Under the pieces are notes generated by a model. That model searched no databases. It was not told the DNA's origin and saw nothing but the letters and a program-made list of their open reading frames with translations. From Pseudisothecium myosuroides (taxonomy: Eukaryota > Streptophyta > Bryopsida > Hypnales > Lembophyllaceae): a DNA stretch of 64,000 nucleotides. The number at the start of each line of letters is the position of its first letter. Position 1 is the first letter of the stretch. The stretch spans positions 47,592,264 to 47,656,263 of the forward strand of contig OX637289.1 in the NCBI GenBank assembly GCA_951799445.1, written 5' to 3'. This document shows, in pieces, positions 11,261 to 22,432 of this stretch. The translations under genes were made by a program, and so were the position numbers.

Positions 11261-12479
11261 CAATATACTTTTTAAACTGTTAGTACGGATGTACATTTCA
11301 GTATTCATGAGTCCTAATTTATGTCTTGTACTTCGAAGAACTTCATTGTCAAAATTCATGTGAATTGTTAATATTATAGACTGAGGTTAATTTTGAATTT
11401 TTGAGCATCATTTTGTGCTTCATGCAATTTTTTTCTTCATTAAATTTGTTCTAAACTGGCATGAAATAGAAATAATTTAATTCACTCATTGAAGAAGGCT
11501 ACATTTTCAATGAATTTATATACGAAATCTGGAAGACAGTGGGTGTTCCTCTACAACATGTACTTACTCCAAAGTATGCGTATTACGTATGCGTATTAAT
11601 ATTACTGGATACTTCATTTATTGGAGGAAGAAAATGACCTTACAAAATGATAATACACAATCATATTTTAAAGTTCTCACTATGATTAAAATTTGCGAAT
11701 CATGAAGTGTTTCATTGTCAAGTGCTATGGGCCATGCATTACTACTGGTACCATTGAACTTACAAGCCATCATTGATTCCAAGTGGCCAAATGAAAGACA
11801 CTATTCACATTGAGCCGCCATGCATTCATGATGGAACCGTCCAACGTGTTAGGCATTTTTGATTGCAAGTGGCCATTTGTTGAAATAAAGGGCAATTGTG
11901 TTTGCAATCATGACTTCTGTCCTCAAGAATGATGCCTTCCAATGTCTATTCAAGGTGTTCAAGAAATACTTGACCTAAATGTATTCTCCCTCTTCAATGT
12001 GCAATGTCAACCGGATAAGAAAGAAACTAGTCCTTTTACTATGTTTCACAGATTCCTATTGGAACTTCTTTAAAAATGGGCACAATGTACTTTTTTATTT
12101 ATTTAAAATGTGGAAGTAATACATGGCATTTTTGGAAAAAGATAAAGCATTTTATGGACTTAAAAGATGTAAAATACAATATTCATTGATTTTGTTCTCA
12201 GAGTACGTAGTCATACATGAAAAAAAAATCATGACCTTCATGTGCTCATGCGTTGTAAAAGAATGTTCTCAAATTGATAAATTTTGAAAAAAAATTAATT
12301 TCATTTTTCCTACAAAATTCATAGCTTCTGGGCTTTCACATGGAATTTGGAAAATGAAAAAAAGTATAGGTTTTAGGTGTTGTTAGACATTTAAAATTTA
12401 CAATGTCATTGCATGTAGGCCTCACTTTCCAAATTTAACAACTAAAACCTAAATATATATGAGAGCGGTTTAAATGATT
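11261..12479. other. AT-rich spacer without a gene
   Basis: Nothing recognisable as coding. It has simple AT-rich composition and weak satellite-like fragments. Part of 11261-11400 is repeated at 14400-14530. Confidence 0.45.
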
Positions 12480-13110
12480 AAAAATAAGTCACACCCTATT
12501 AGTAGTTAGGAGAACTAAATCCCAAATGTTATGAAAGGTTATGGGGATAGGATGAGGAAAAGAAAGTGCAGGTTCCAAATAATCCCTACATGCCTAAACC
12601 ATGAAGGATTTCTATTCTGGCCCCTTATTTCTGAGCGTGAAAAAATAGTGAAAATAAGCCATGCCCTGTAGTTGGTGCAAATCAATCTTGAAATGTAAGT
12701 TATGAAATATAATGCAAAGCAAACGAGAAAATTAAATGCGCAAGTTCTAAATAATTTCCACACCAAGAATTTATGTGGCGATGAAATAAATTGGAGTCTC
12801 TCATTTTAAGTAGCCGACAATAAAATAAAACCACGTTAGCCATGCTCGGGTATTTGTGGAACAGAATTCTGAATTTCATAAAATTTAATGGCAACTACGG
12901 GAGGGAAATCATGTACAAGTTGGAAATGTTATAAACATTACTCTGAAATTTGTGGCCGCATTACATTTGTCATCCATTTGTTTAAATGTTGTTGAGGAAC
13001 GCCAAGAAACAAGGCCATGCCCTGCATTGAAGAGAACCATCATTTCATGACTCATGAAATAAGTGCACGTGTGTATGGAAAAAATCATCATGTCGAAGTT
13101 AAAAATATTC
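12480..13110 (-). repeat. ~178-bp satellite units, inverted orientation
   Basis: The landmark AGCCATGCCCT (reverse complement of AGGGCATGGCT) recurs near 12492, 12659, 12838 and 13013, intervals of 167-179 bp. Units are diverged. The orientation is opposite to the arrays at 10.96, 14.1 and 19.7 kb. Confidence 0.6.
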
Positions 13111-13279
13111 GTTGCTTCACTTTGGAAAATTGTGGCCGCATTCAATTTGTCTTCTTTAGGTTTCAATTTTGGACATCACCTAAGACGGTTCTTTTTATTC
13201 CAATTTGCTACATCACTAAAGACGGATTTTTTAATTTTAATTTGCTACATCATGTAAGAAGTTGCTCGGCAAATTCTAG

Positions 13280-14540
13280 ACAAAAACTTCTTTCCTGGAG
13301 AAGTGGCCGCATTCCTCCAAAAGGGCTAGAAAATTTATGCGCAAGAAAGTACAAACAGTCCTTCTTTTTTTAGGTCTGCACATTAAGTGGGTGGGTTTTA
13401 GGCACAGTCATAGGACATATCAGATATTGTGTAATTTCTCCTCTTTTTTTCATTTCCATTTTACAATTCCAGACATATAGAAGTTACTACTTTTCTGGGT
13501 TTAGGGTACTTTGTAGTGATGATTAAAATATTGCTGACAATAATGATGCTCAATAGTAGAGGATGAAGGTTCAGGGTTTTTGTGCGGTTTCATTGACATT
13601 CTAGTACTAGGGGTTCCGTAGGGGTTCAGGGCTTAGGACTACGGGTTAACTAGGGGTTCTGTAGCCAGGGTTCAAGGCTATTGATTTATGGTTCATTACG
13701 GCTTAGGGCTTACGGTTCACGGATTCGGGTTAGGGTTTGAAGATTCTTTTTTTTAAGTGCGCCTAGAAAATGTCCTTGAATGTAGTGAATATGATGGTAT
13801 GAAAAATATGTAAAACTTGTATTCATTTAAATAATAAATTTGAGATTCATTTTCAAATATAATTTTGAGCAGTATTAGACTTTCGCATACCCTATCTCAT
13901 GCACGTAAATCACGGAATTGGAAAGAGAGTCAAACCAAGTACTGCATGATTGTTCATTTTTTTTTTTTGAGTTGGGATTGACCTACGATAAAAAAATGGG
14001 AAGGAAGTGGATCCAAATATTAAGTGATGGAGTTAAATTTTTTATCATTCATTTCGGATTCACTTCTGAAAAAGAAAATGAGAGGGGAATTCAGTGATGG
14101 AGTGAAATTACCTTCAACTTTAAAAAAATGGGGTAAGAATTTTTTTTGTGCATGGAATGTATGTGTTGAGATCAAAATTGAACTTGCACATTCTTTTTCC
14201 TCCTCCAAATGCCAACAAATTCCATGATATTTTGGATTGAGGTCCAGGATTTATACGGCATGGCTTTAGGGTCATTGAAGGAAGGTAATTGTTAGTGAGA
14301 AAATCCAATCCTTCAAAGCGGAAAAAATATGTACATGTTTATCTTGTGGGAACAAAATGTTGAAGTTGTGAACCCGCCGAGCATTCATATACAAGGCATG
14401 CCCACATGAAATGCCTTAAGTATACTATTTAAACTATATTACTCTACATTTCAATGAACATGAGTCATAATTTGTCTTGTACTTTGAAGAACTTCATTGT
14501 CGAAATTCATGTGAACTGTTAATATTGTAGAAGTCAATTT
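13280..14540 (+). repeat. Diverged direct duplication of the 9.14-11.4 kb block
   Basis: The order of landmarks matches: GTGGCC..., TAGGTCTGCACA-TAAGTGGGTGGG (9251 and 13372), telomere-like DNA, ~71-bp repeat, satellite unit and CTTGTACTT-GAAGAACTTCATTGTC. Similarity by eye is moderate, roughly 80%. The copy lacks most of the 71-bp repeat expansion. Confidence 0.65.
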
Positions 14541-14754
14541 GCACTCGTGGTTTTTTTCAAATGTCGAAATCATTTAAAACTTCCACTTTCTTTTTGCCCT
14601 TGAAAACGCCAACAAATTCCATCATGACATTTGGGATAAAGTTCCACAAACTATAGCCAGGGCGTGCCTAGTTCTTTTATTCTTTTGCTTTACGGAGTTT
14701 AAAAATAAAAATGGGGCATGAATTTAATCCCTACATGGAATCTCCATGTGAAGA
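14541..14754 (+). repeat. Satellite unit interrupted by LTR copy 2
   Basis: This ~178-bp-type satellite (CATGACATTTGGGATAAAG) continues at 19662 on the other side of the inserted LTR. The continuation ATTACTTACAACTTC matches the intact unit near 20020. Confidence 0.6.
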
Positions 14755-15119
14755 TGTGGTCGCTAGATTACCCACCCTTGGTAATAGAGCAAACACCGAC
14801 CAGGTTCTATGCCTTTATCCACATTTTTTAATATATGGGGGTGATGTGAGCGTGGTCCACTGTGCCTTCCAAGCAATGGATCTTTTTTGCTAACGTTTCC
14901 TAAGTGTCGTGGATGGCAGCGAATAATTAGAATGCATGTAGTAACTCACAAGGTAACTGCAATGCTCAGGGGTAATGGTAAAATTATAACTCTCTAACTA
15001 TCTATCCTATGTCGAGGGTAGACTGGGTAGTTGGCATCATTTCTAATGTCCCTAACTACGTAAAAAAGGGGAACCCCTATGTTCCTTCTATGAACCTCTA
15101 AGGCTATCTTGGGTTTTTA

Positions 15120-15960
15120 AAACTCCACCTTGAAGTTCTACTTTTAAAAGCTATTCCTAAAGTTTCAACTCCTATTCTAACTTTTAACTCCTACGTGTAT
15201 TCTAGATTTTTTAACTTCCCAAACTAATTAGAGAATTTAACTTCAAAATTTAATGCTACCGTTTGACTTTGTTTTGACTTTTGACTCCCAGTTTTTACTC
15301 CTAAACTAACTCTAAAATTTACCTTCTAAAGTTAACTCTATGTTTTGACTTTAACTTCAAGGTTTCACTTCCCTATTTTATTCTAAATTTACCCTCTACA
15401 TATACCTCTAGGTTTTTGACTTTTAACTCTAAATTTTTACTTCTAAAATTAATCCCAAAATTTACCCTTGAGTTTTAACTCTATGGTTTGACTTTTAACT
15501 CTAGGTTTTTATTCCTAAATTAACTCTAAAATTTAACCACTACCTTTTAACTTTTAACTTCTACTCTTAGCTTCTCACTTTAACTTTTTACTTTCCCGAT
15601 TGACTCTAAAGTTTAACCTTTAAATTTAATCTTAACTTTTGACTTTAGGCTTTTGACTTTCTACTTCCCAATTTAATCCTATCGGTTTAATCCTAGATTC
15701 ACTCTAATGTTACCCTCCTAAATTTAATTCCAACTTTTAACTCTAGGGTTTTGACTTCTAATTTTAACTCTATTCCTAACTCAACTATCTACTTCCTAAG
15801 TGGATTCTACTTTTGACTTCTATTTCCTACTCTACTTTTTACTTCCCAAAGTTAACTCCAAATTTCGACTTTTGAATTTTAACTTCCCTAATTAAAATCT
15901 TAATTTAACTTTAGGTTTTTAACCATTATTTGATCTTTAATTTTAATCCTAAATTCTCCT
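15120..15960 (-). repeat. Expanded TTTTAACTCTAGGTTTTGAC-type repeats in LTR copy 2
   Basis: Imperfect units of TTTTGACTTTTAACTC and TAAATTTAACTCTA repeat throughout. About 400 bp between roughly 15480 and 15900 have no counterpart in copy 1, so the array has grown or shrunk since the copies separated. Confidence 0.6.
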
Positions 15961-16240
15961 TCTAATCTAATCCTAATTTCCGTCCATTGTTCCTTGTGGA
16001 TCAAATTTAATTAAAATTCCTCCGTTCTACCCCCTACCGCTTAACTTAGCCTAACACGGTCAGTTTACGGTCGAATCTTAAGTGTAATATGTTTTTGGAA
16101 ACCTCTATCACTAATCTATAACTTTTTGAATCTAAACTTCTAATTTGCACTAATCTCGGATGCTAATCACGCTCCAAGGGCTGATTAGGAAAATAAATGC
16201 TAATTAGGGAGAAACATCAAAGATTAAATTAAAAACTCAC

Positions 16241-16303
16241 CTCTTCACTACCGGTGTCGGAAATATTTTCGTCCATGTCCAAGTGTACATCCTGACACTC
16301 CAT
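16241..16303 (-). CDS. Candidate leader mini-exon of giant LTR copy 2
   Basis: The frame starts at the ATG at 16301-16303 and ends at 16241, immediately before a GTGAGT donor on the minus strand. It matches the copy 1 mini-exon over all 21 codons with substitutions E4Q, V8L and F15S. See the copy 1 entry for the interpretation. Confidence 0.45.
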
Positions 16304-18366
16304 GGTAGTCTTTAGCTTTGTTTTGAATTTTTTCCAAGTTCACCGCTTATTTTAGAAAATATTACAATTTTTGATGTTACAATCTAAACTCCCTCTTTCC
16401 CTTCCTCCTTTCTTTCCCTTCTTCCTCTTTCTTCTACACTAGCACTATTCCACCTAAGCTTTTATGAGACTTACACTATGGTTTCAAACTACGAGAAGGG
16501 TTTAAATGGTCCTCCTACCCTCTTACACAACTTTGCTTTGTGTCATCTTAATCCTCCTCCCATCGGTCACTATGAATTCTCAAGATTTCCTTTCCTAAGC
16601 CTACCTACTCCTAACCTAGGCTACTATTTATCGTCTCCCACCTTTGCTTGCCTACTTCATCTCCTCCTTCTCTAATCTCCTTCCATTGTATGCAGGTGTA
16701 TTTGGTGAGAGTGTGTGCAGGTGTGCTTGGTGAAAGTGTGTGTAGGTGCAAGGGTTCTCTACTTTTTCCTCCCTCTTCCCTTGTGTTTTTTGTGTCAATT
16801 CTAAACCTACCCCAACCCCTAGTTTAGCAAATAATCCGTCCAACCTTCTTGGTTTTGTTTTGTTTTGGTTTTGATTTTTAGAAAATCATAAACAAAAAAA
16901 AACGCAGTCAAAAAAAAAAAAGAGTTCGGTGCTGGGGCCCCAACGGCCTGCCTACCACGGCTTGGCCCTCCGGCTGGTCGGCAGGGGTTGGCTGGCTGGG
17001 GGGTCGGGAAGTTTTTATTTTATTTTTTTATATTTTTATATTTTTTTAAATAAAAAATAAGCAAACCAAACGGGGACCAGCTGGTTGCTTGTTCCGATTT
17101 GATGGCTTGGCTGATGCTGGTTTGGATGGCCTGGACCGATGCTGGTTTGATGGCCTGGACTGATGCTGGTTTTGATGGCCTGGACTGATGCTGGTTTGAT
17201 GGCCTAGACTAATGCTTGGGCTAAAACTATTCTTGCAAAAATAAAACTAAGGTAGCTGGACTTACAAAAACTAAGGGTAGCTGGACTTTTGCAAAAACTA
17301 AGAATAGCTGGACTTTGCAAAAACTAAGGGTAGCTGGACTTTTGCAAAAACTAAGGGTAGATGGACTTTGCAAAAAAAACTAAGGGTAACTGGACTTTGC
17401 AAAAAACTTAAGGTAACCAGATTTTTTGCACCATAACTCTAAGTTATTAAAACTAAGGCAAGGCTAGTTTTGCCAAAGAGCCGGAAATTGTTGACAATCT
17501 ACATATCTTGGAAGCTAAACTCTGGACTTTCCCAAGGAGGTCTTGGAAACTAGACTTTGGAATCTAAGGCTATGGAGGTTCAAAGCTTCGCCGTAAGATT
17601 GGGTTTAACACCAACTTTAGGACTTGTGACACTCCACGGGTTCAAAGTTCCGCCGTCTAAGAGTATTTTAACACACACTGTAGGACTTGACGTTGTCACT
17701 AGTTCAAAGCTTCGCCGCCGTGAGGGGGGGTCCACACCACAAGGGGAATATTAGAAGAAGGTAGAAAAGACAAACTTGAGAAACACACGTGACAAAGCCA
17801 AAGCTTCGTCGTCCCGAGGGGGGGTCCACGCAACAAGGGGGATATTAGAAGAAGATAGAAAAGACAAACTTAGAAACACATGTGACAAAGCCAAAGCTTC
17901 GCCGCCCCGAGGGGGGGTCCACGCAACAAGGGAAAGATTAGAAAAGGGTGAGGACACGTAAGTGAGGAAAACACACGTTTTAGTACACGTAAAGACACAC
18001 AACTTCACAAGCTAAAGGCCCCCCAAAGCGGCATCGCCAAGGTACGGTGGGGGGTGACTTTAGGATTAAGACAAGACCCCAAAAGACTCCTAAACTCACA
18101 AGTTAACTCACAAAGGTACAACAAGAGAGAAACAAGGACTCTTAACTTATAACAAGGGTATAACAAACGCACAAGAAGTACACAAGGCAAGATAGAAGGA
18201 CCCCCAAGGACCTTCAAAGCTTGAAATCTAGCAACAATGGAGCAAAAAAGTGCTCCAAAAACACCGTAGAGGTTTTTGGCTTCAAACGTCAAAATATCCA
18301 AAGCAAATTGGACCCACGGACCCAAACAAAAGTGAGGGGGTGTTTTAGAGAGAGAAATGGGGCCCG

Positions 18367-18372
18367 TATATA
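18367..18372 (-). promoter_or_regulatory. TATA box of giant LTR copy 2
   Basis: TATATACGGGCCCC on the minus strand is identical to copy 1 and the same distance from the LTR start. Confidence 0.5.
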
Positions 18373-19661
18373 GGTTTCCCTAGGGCTCACCCCTCTCTAA
18401 AGCTCTAAGGTAACCTTATCAACGGGGATTTTCATCCTCATCCTCAAAGATTTTCATCCTACATCCTAAATTTCTACTTCTACCATCTATGCTGGACCAA
18501 CATCCTAACTTTTGGAGATTAGCTCCAATCGCCAAACGGATTGCGCCGTTGGATCCAGGTCGCCGTGTTTAGTCCTAGATCCTCCTATCCCTCGTACCGA
18601 GGCCAAAAATCCATCGTAGGCTAATTTAGTTTAAAAACCAAATCATGGTAAAATCCTAGATCTTGGGGGTCTCTTATTTTAAGAAATGTGAATAGCCTAG
18701 GGTCTCCGGTAGGTGCGAGAGAGTCGGGAAGGACTTTTGGTTGACTTCGTTTCGCCATCGTATGGGCCCAGGATGCCGGTCAACGTGGCGGGGACCCCGC
18801 CACGTGGTTAATTCCCGAGGAATCTCGCCAGTTCGGGTACTTGCCGCTATCGGAATGTCGTGAAACTTCACGGAGCGCATTATTAATATAAAAGAAGCTA
18901 GTCTAATTTTTAGTGAGATTTTATTGTAACCTGGGTAATTTCCATGAAATTCCCGTTGGAGGTTAGGAGGGTTGACCACCCGGAAAAGGTTCTTTTGCAA
19001 GTCGGAAGATGCCGGGATTTTTCACGTGACCTCTCAGGGAGTCGCATGAAAGATGTGCGGGTGTGTTTCCGTACCTGGCACGATTGGTCAATGGAGATTT
19101 AAAACTGGCCATCTCCTCGAATTAGCGACGGTGCGGGAATCTTCTGCAGGTGGAGGAATCTTGGCGAACCGATTTTGCCGTTGGACTCCTGGCATGGGAT
19201 TCATCCTAGAACACCATCTCTGGATTGTAGATTCCTCTACGGGCCCGGTCTTGCGTGAGTGGCTCCTGCATGCTAACAATCGGGTTTTTGGGAATTCGTC
19301 GATCTAATGGGGAATTCTAAATCTAACTCTAGGACCCGACCTAGTGGCCTCGCTGTGGATCCCTCGGACCGACCTAGCCATGAATCGCCACATTCATGGT
19401 GGGATTTAGCCCTTTTGGGGCTGTGTGACTCGAATCCCCCAAATCTAACCTTTTCGTTATTTCTACACTATTTCTAGGCAAGGTTTGGGGGATTCTAAGT
19501 AAAAAACACAAATCTAGACCAAATACTATAATGGGTATGACACAACCCTATTTCGGTTCTACACTCTTTTTATGGGTTTTTGTATACTTTTATCAACTTT
19601 AAATTGCAAATTTCCAAAAAAATAATTCTACGAGTCCCAAGTGACAAATTGGGAGCTCACA

Positions 19662-20270
19662 GGGGATTACTTACAACTTCTACATTTTTGTCACTCTTGC
19701 AATCGCCAGTAATTTTTATGTCATTTAGGATTGAATTCCAGAATTTATAGGGTGTGGCTCAATTTTGTAATTTTTCTTTCATCTTCTGAAAGGAAAAAAA
19801 TGGGAAACAAATTTTATGCACTTTTGGAATCTAAATGTTGGAGACTTTTAGAACTTCCCCTTTTCTTTGGCCCCCTCCAAACGCCAACAAATATCATGAC
19901 ATCTGCGATGCACTTCCATAAACTACAATGCTTGGCTAGTTCTTTTATTCTTTTGTTTCACAGAGTAAAATTCAAAAAAATGGGGCGAGAATTTCATGCC
20001 CACATGAAATTTCCTTGTAGTTATTATTTACAACTTCTTTCTTTTTTGCCTTCATCCAATCAATAGTTTTTATCATGACATTTAGGATTGAATTCAAAAA
20101 TTAACAGGGCACATCTTAGTCTTGTATTTTATTTTTAACGTAGTAAAACAATAAAAATGGGGCACAAATTTAATGCACTCGTGGAATTTAAATGTTGGGA
20201 ACATTTTAAACTTCGACCATTTTCCACCTCCACACGCCTACAATTGCCATGACTATTGGAATTTAAAATT
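19662..20270 (+). repeat. ~178-bp satellite array, three to four units
   Basis: The landmark CATGACAT-TAGGATTGAATTC recurs near 19717, 19893, 20073 and 20249 (176-180 bp apart). Each unit carries an AAAATGGG(G)C tract, CATGGAAT-like words and CCTCCAAACGCCAAC. The frames that cross it are not coding. Confidence 0.75.
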
Positions 20271-20877
20271 TTAACTTTGTTTTGATCCTTATTTGATATT
20301 TTAAATTTTAACACCTACGGGATCTAAATTTCAATTATATTCAAAAAGAGGATACCTTCTAGAGTAGTGAGTGGTATCCTATTTTCCAAATTAGTAGTAG
20401 GTCCTTCAATGAGGGCTTTTGCATTTTTGTTAAGCCAAAAATCCTGACAGTATCTAAAGGGATGATTTTCATAGTCACTAGTTTGTAATTCAAGTGTTCA
20501 AAAATTTTTTAGTGCAGAATTTATTTTGAATAGGTTCGATTTTGTGATAAACCACAGCTTCAGGATTAACCATGGTTGTAGGATAGCCATTGGCTTTAGG
20601 CCATCAAGATATCTATACTTTTCAGTAAAAAATCCTAATTTAGGTTAGCTCGAATTTAGGGTTATGTTTTAGGCTGCCAAACCCTAGTTTGCAAATCATT
20701 TCTCTTCAGGGCGTTACCACTCCAAAAATTACTTCACAACCTATCCACATCATGGAACATTTTTAGATACATATATTTTTATTTGTCTACGTGGAGGCTT
20801 ATGAATCTCAATTTTACTAAAATTTAATTTAAAAGTAGTTTCACTCTTGTACGAGAGGAATAAACATTTAGGTTCAA
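20271..20877. other. AT-rich spacer without a gene
   Basis: No reading frame, repeat or RNA gene was recognised. Confidence 0.5.
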
Positions 20878-21513
20878 TTGAATGATGTCGAGAACTTAGT
20901 ATGGGGCAACCTAATTCTATTAGTTTTATTGGAGTTTCAAACTTTGTTTTTTAGACTTCCTTGGTTTGGGTGTAGGAATAGGCTTGGTTGTAGGGTTGGG
21001 TTCAGGGTTTTAGGTTTACTTAGGTTCGGGTGTAGGTTTGGTTTGGGATTGGTTAGGATTATGTGTGGGGGTAGCCTCGGGGTTTGGTTCGGCTGGGTTT
21101 GGGGTTCGAGAGAGGTTCGGCACGGGAGTCAAGCTTGGGCTCAGGTTCGGCGGGAAATTGCGGCTCGGCTTTGCTGTGGGAGGTCTTCTCTCTCCTGCGG
21201 CTCGAGCGTCCTCCTCGACTTTTCTTGTTTTTTTTTCAATCCTTCTCGCGCTCCCGCTATTGTGCTGTTTGTGATTGTTCTTAGCATTGGTGAGATTTTG
21301 ATTTTGCATTGTGAGCAATCCTGGAAGCAGTTTAAAGCAATTAGAAGGCGGGCTTACGACTTACGGTCTAAGGGTATCTTTAAGAATTGTTGGCGTCGTC
21401 GCGATATTCTCTCTTGCGTTCGGTCCCTTCTTCCACCTTCTGTTTTGGACGTCTGAGCGCCGGTTTAGGGCGACGTGAGCGCCGTCGGAGTTGGTGACGC
21501 GCGCCTTGCACAG
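20878..21513 (+). promoter_or_regulatory. G/C-richer leader, possible first exon of the 23.4-30.2 kb gene
   Basis: There is an abrupt change from AT-rich satellite to G/T-rich then GC-rich sequence (GGTTCGG repeats at 20965-21150; CGCCGTCGGAG near 21480). It ends CTTGCACAG|GTCAGTT, a good splice donor at 21514. This could be the promoter and an untranslated first exon of the large gene downstream. Frames here have no recognisable similarity. The link to the downstream gene is positional only. Confidence 0.35.
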
Positions 21514-22093
21514 GTCAGTTCTCTTCACTTGCAAATTTTTTTGGTATGATAGACTAGAATTTGCGTTATTTGGGGTTTGTGCTTGCTTGTGTGTGGTTCT
21601 TTCATTTCTCTCGTTTCCGTTTCAGTGAGTGGTCGTCGGCATTTGGTGGGTTTTTTCAATTTCTATGCTTTTCTGTTCCTGATGTTTCAACTGCTGTGCT
21701 CGCCCGATTTCGACCGTATTTGTATTTCTTTCGTGGCTTTTAGATCTCGTAGTTTGTTTTTGCTGTCTTTGTGCGTGAGTTTGATAAATTAGCCATAAAT
21801 TTAGCCATACCTGCGAGGTATCAAGGAATTAAACAAGATTTCTAGGTTGTGAGTTTCTGTATTCGTATGTGCTTCACTGTCATTGATTCTTCTCTTGTTT
21901 TCATTCGCTTCACTTTCAACTTCGTCTGTCAGGGTCTTCAGCAGGGATCAAGGTTTTAGGGTTAGTAGAATTGAATTGCAATGATTGCCGATGTAGCAGA
22001 AATTATTTTCCTGTGAATGTTGACGACTTCTTCTGGGTTTAGAGTTTAGGGTTTTGTTTCCTTGTTTGTAAGCAGAGTGTTATTTTGTTGCAG

Positions 22094-22171
22094 GTTTTTG
22101 ACAATAGATTGAGGAGGTCATGTGAGATTCCTCAGACAGAGGCTCTGTACTTCATTTCAGCTCCTTCTCAG
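22094..22171 (+). pseudogene. Candidate 78-nt exon, weak Sec1/Munc18-like look
   Basis: A 26-codon open frame sits between TTGTTGCAG and CAG|GTCTGT. The peptide runs VFDNRLRRSCEIPQ then TEALYFISAPSQ. The pattern of basic residues, a proline and (E/D)A-x-YFI-x-P faintly resembles the segment around AIYFI-P in Sec1/Munc18 proteins. That resemblance is from memory and short. It may be a captured gene fragment, a real upstream exon, or chance. Confidence 0.3.
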
Positions 22172-22335
22172 GTCTGTTTTTTTTTTGCTGCAATTTGAAT
22201 CCTTGTATGAAGCTGCAATAGTGAATAGGAGTTGAATGGTTGTTGCAGGGTGCATTTCCTAGGATTCTGTGATTCATGGCAGGGTTAGACATAGAAGAAC
22301 TGAATACAGAGAAAACAGTGTTGAGTTAAAGCAAG

Positions 22336-22377
22336 TTCAAGTCGGAGCAAGTTCAACTCGAAGCCAATTCAACTCGA
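22336..22377 (+). repeat. Three half-sites at exact 16-bp spacing
   Basis: The half-site TTCAA(C/G)TCG begins at 22336, 22352 and 22368 in the same orientation. It leads into the full palindromic-site array that starts at 22433. Confidence 0.8.
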
Positions 22378-22432
22378 AAACACACATAAATTAAGAAAAT
22401 ATCAGCTAAGACAGACCGAACACCTAAGCCAA

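Larger units (their letters stand above)
14755..19661 (-). mobile_element. Giant solo LTR, copy 2 (4,907 bp, inverted)
   Basis: On the plus strand it begins TGTGGTCGCT and ends GGGAGCTCACA, the reverse complement of copy 1. Flanking bases are GAAGA (14750-14754) and GGGGA (19662-19666), plausibly a target duplication with two transitions. It is inserted in satellite DNA. It is about 511 bp longer than copy 1, chiefly from extra AT-rich repeats at about 15480-15900 and extra short leader repeats. TATA box, leader repeats and mini-exon are conserved. No retrotransposon proteins are present. Confidence 0.85.

Noticed and set aside
20878..21456. 192-codon open frame in the GC-rich leader
   Set aside because: Composition-driven (GGTTCGG repeats), no similarity, and overlapping frames on both strands are equally open.
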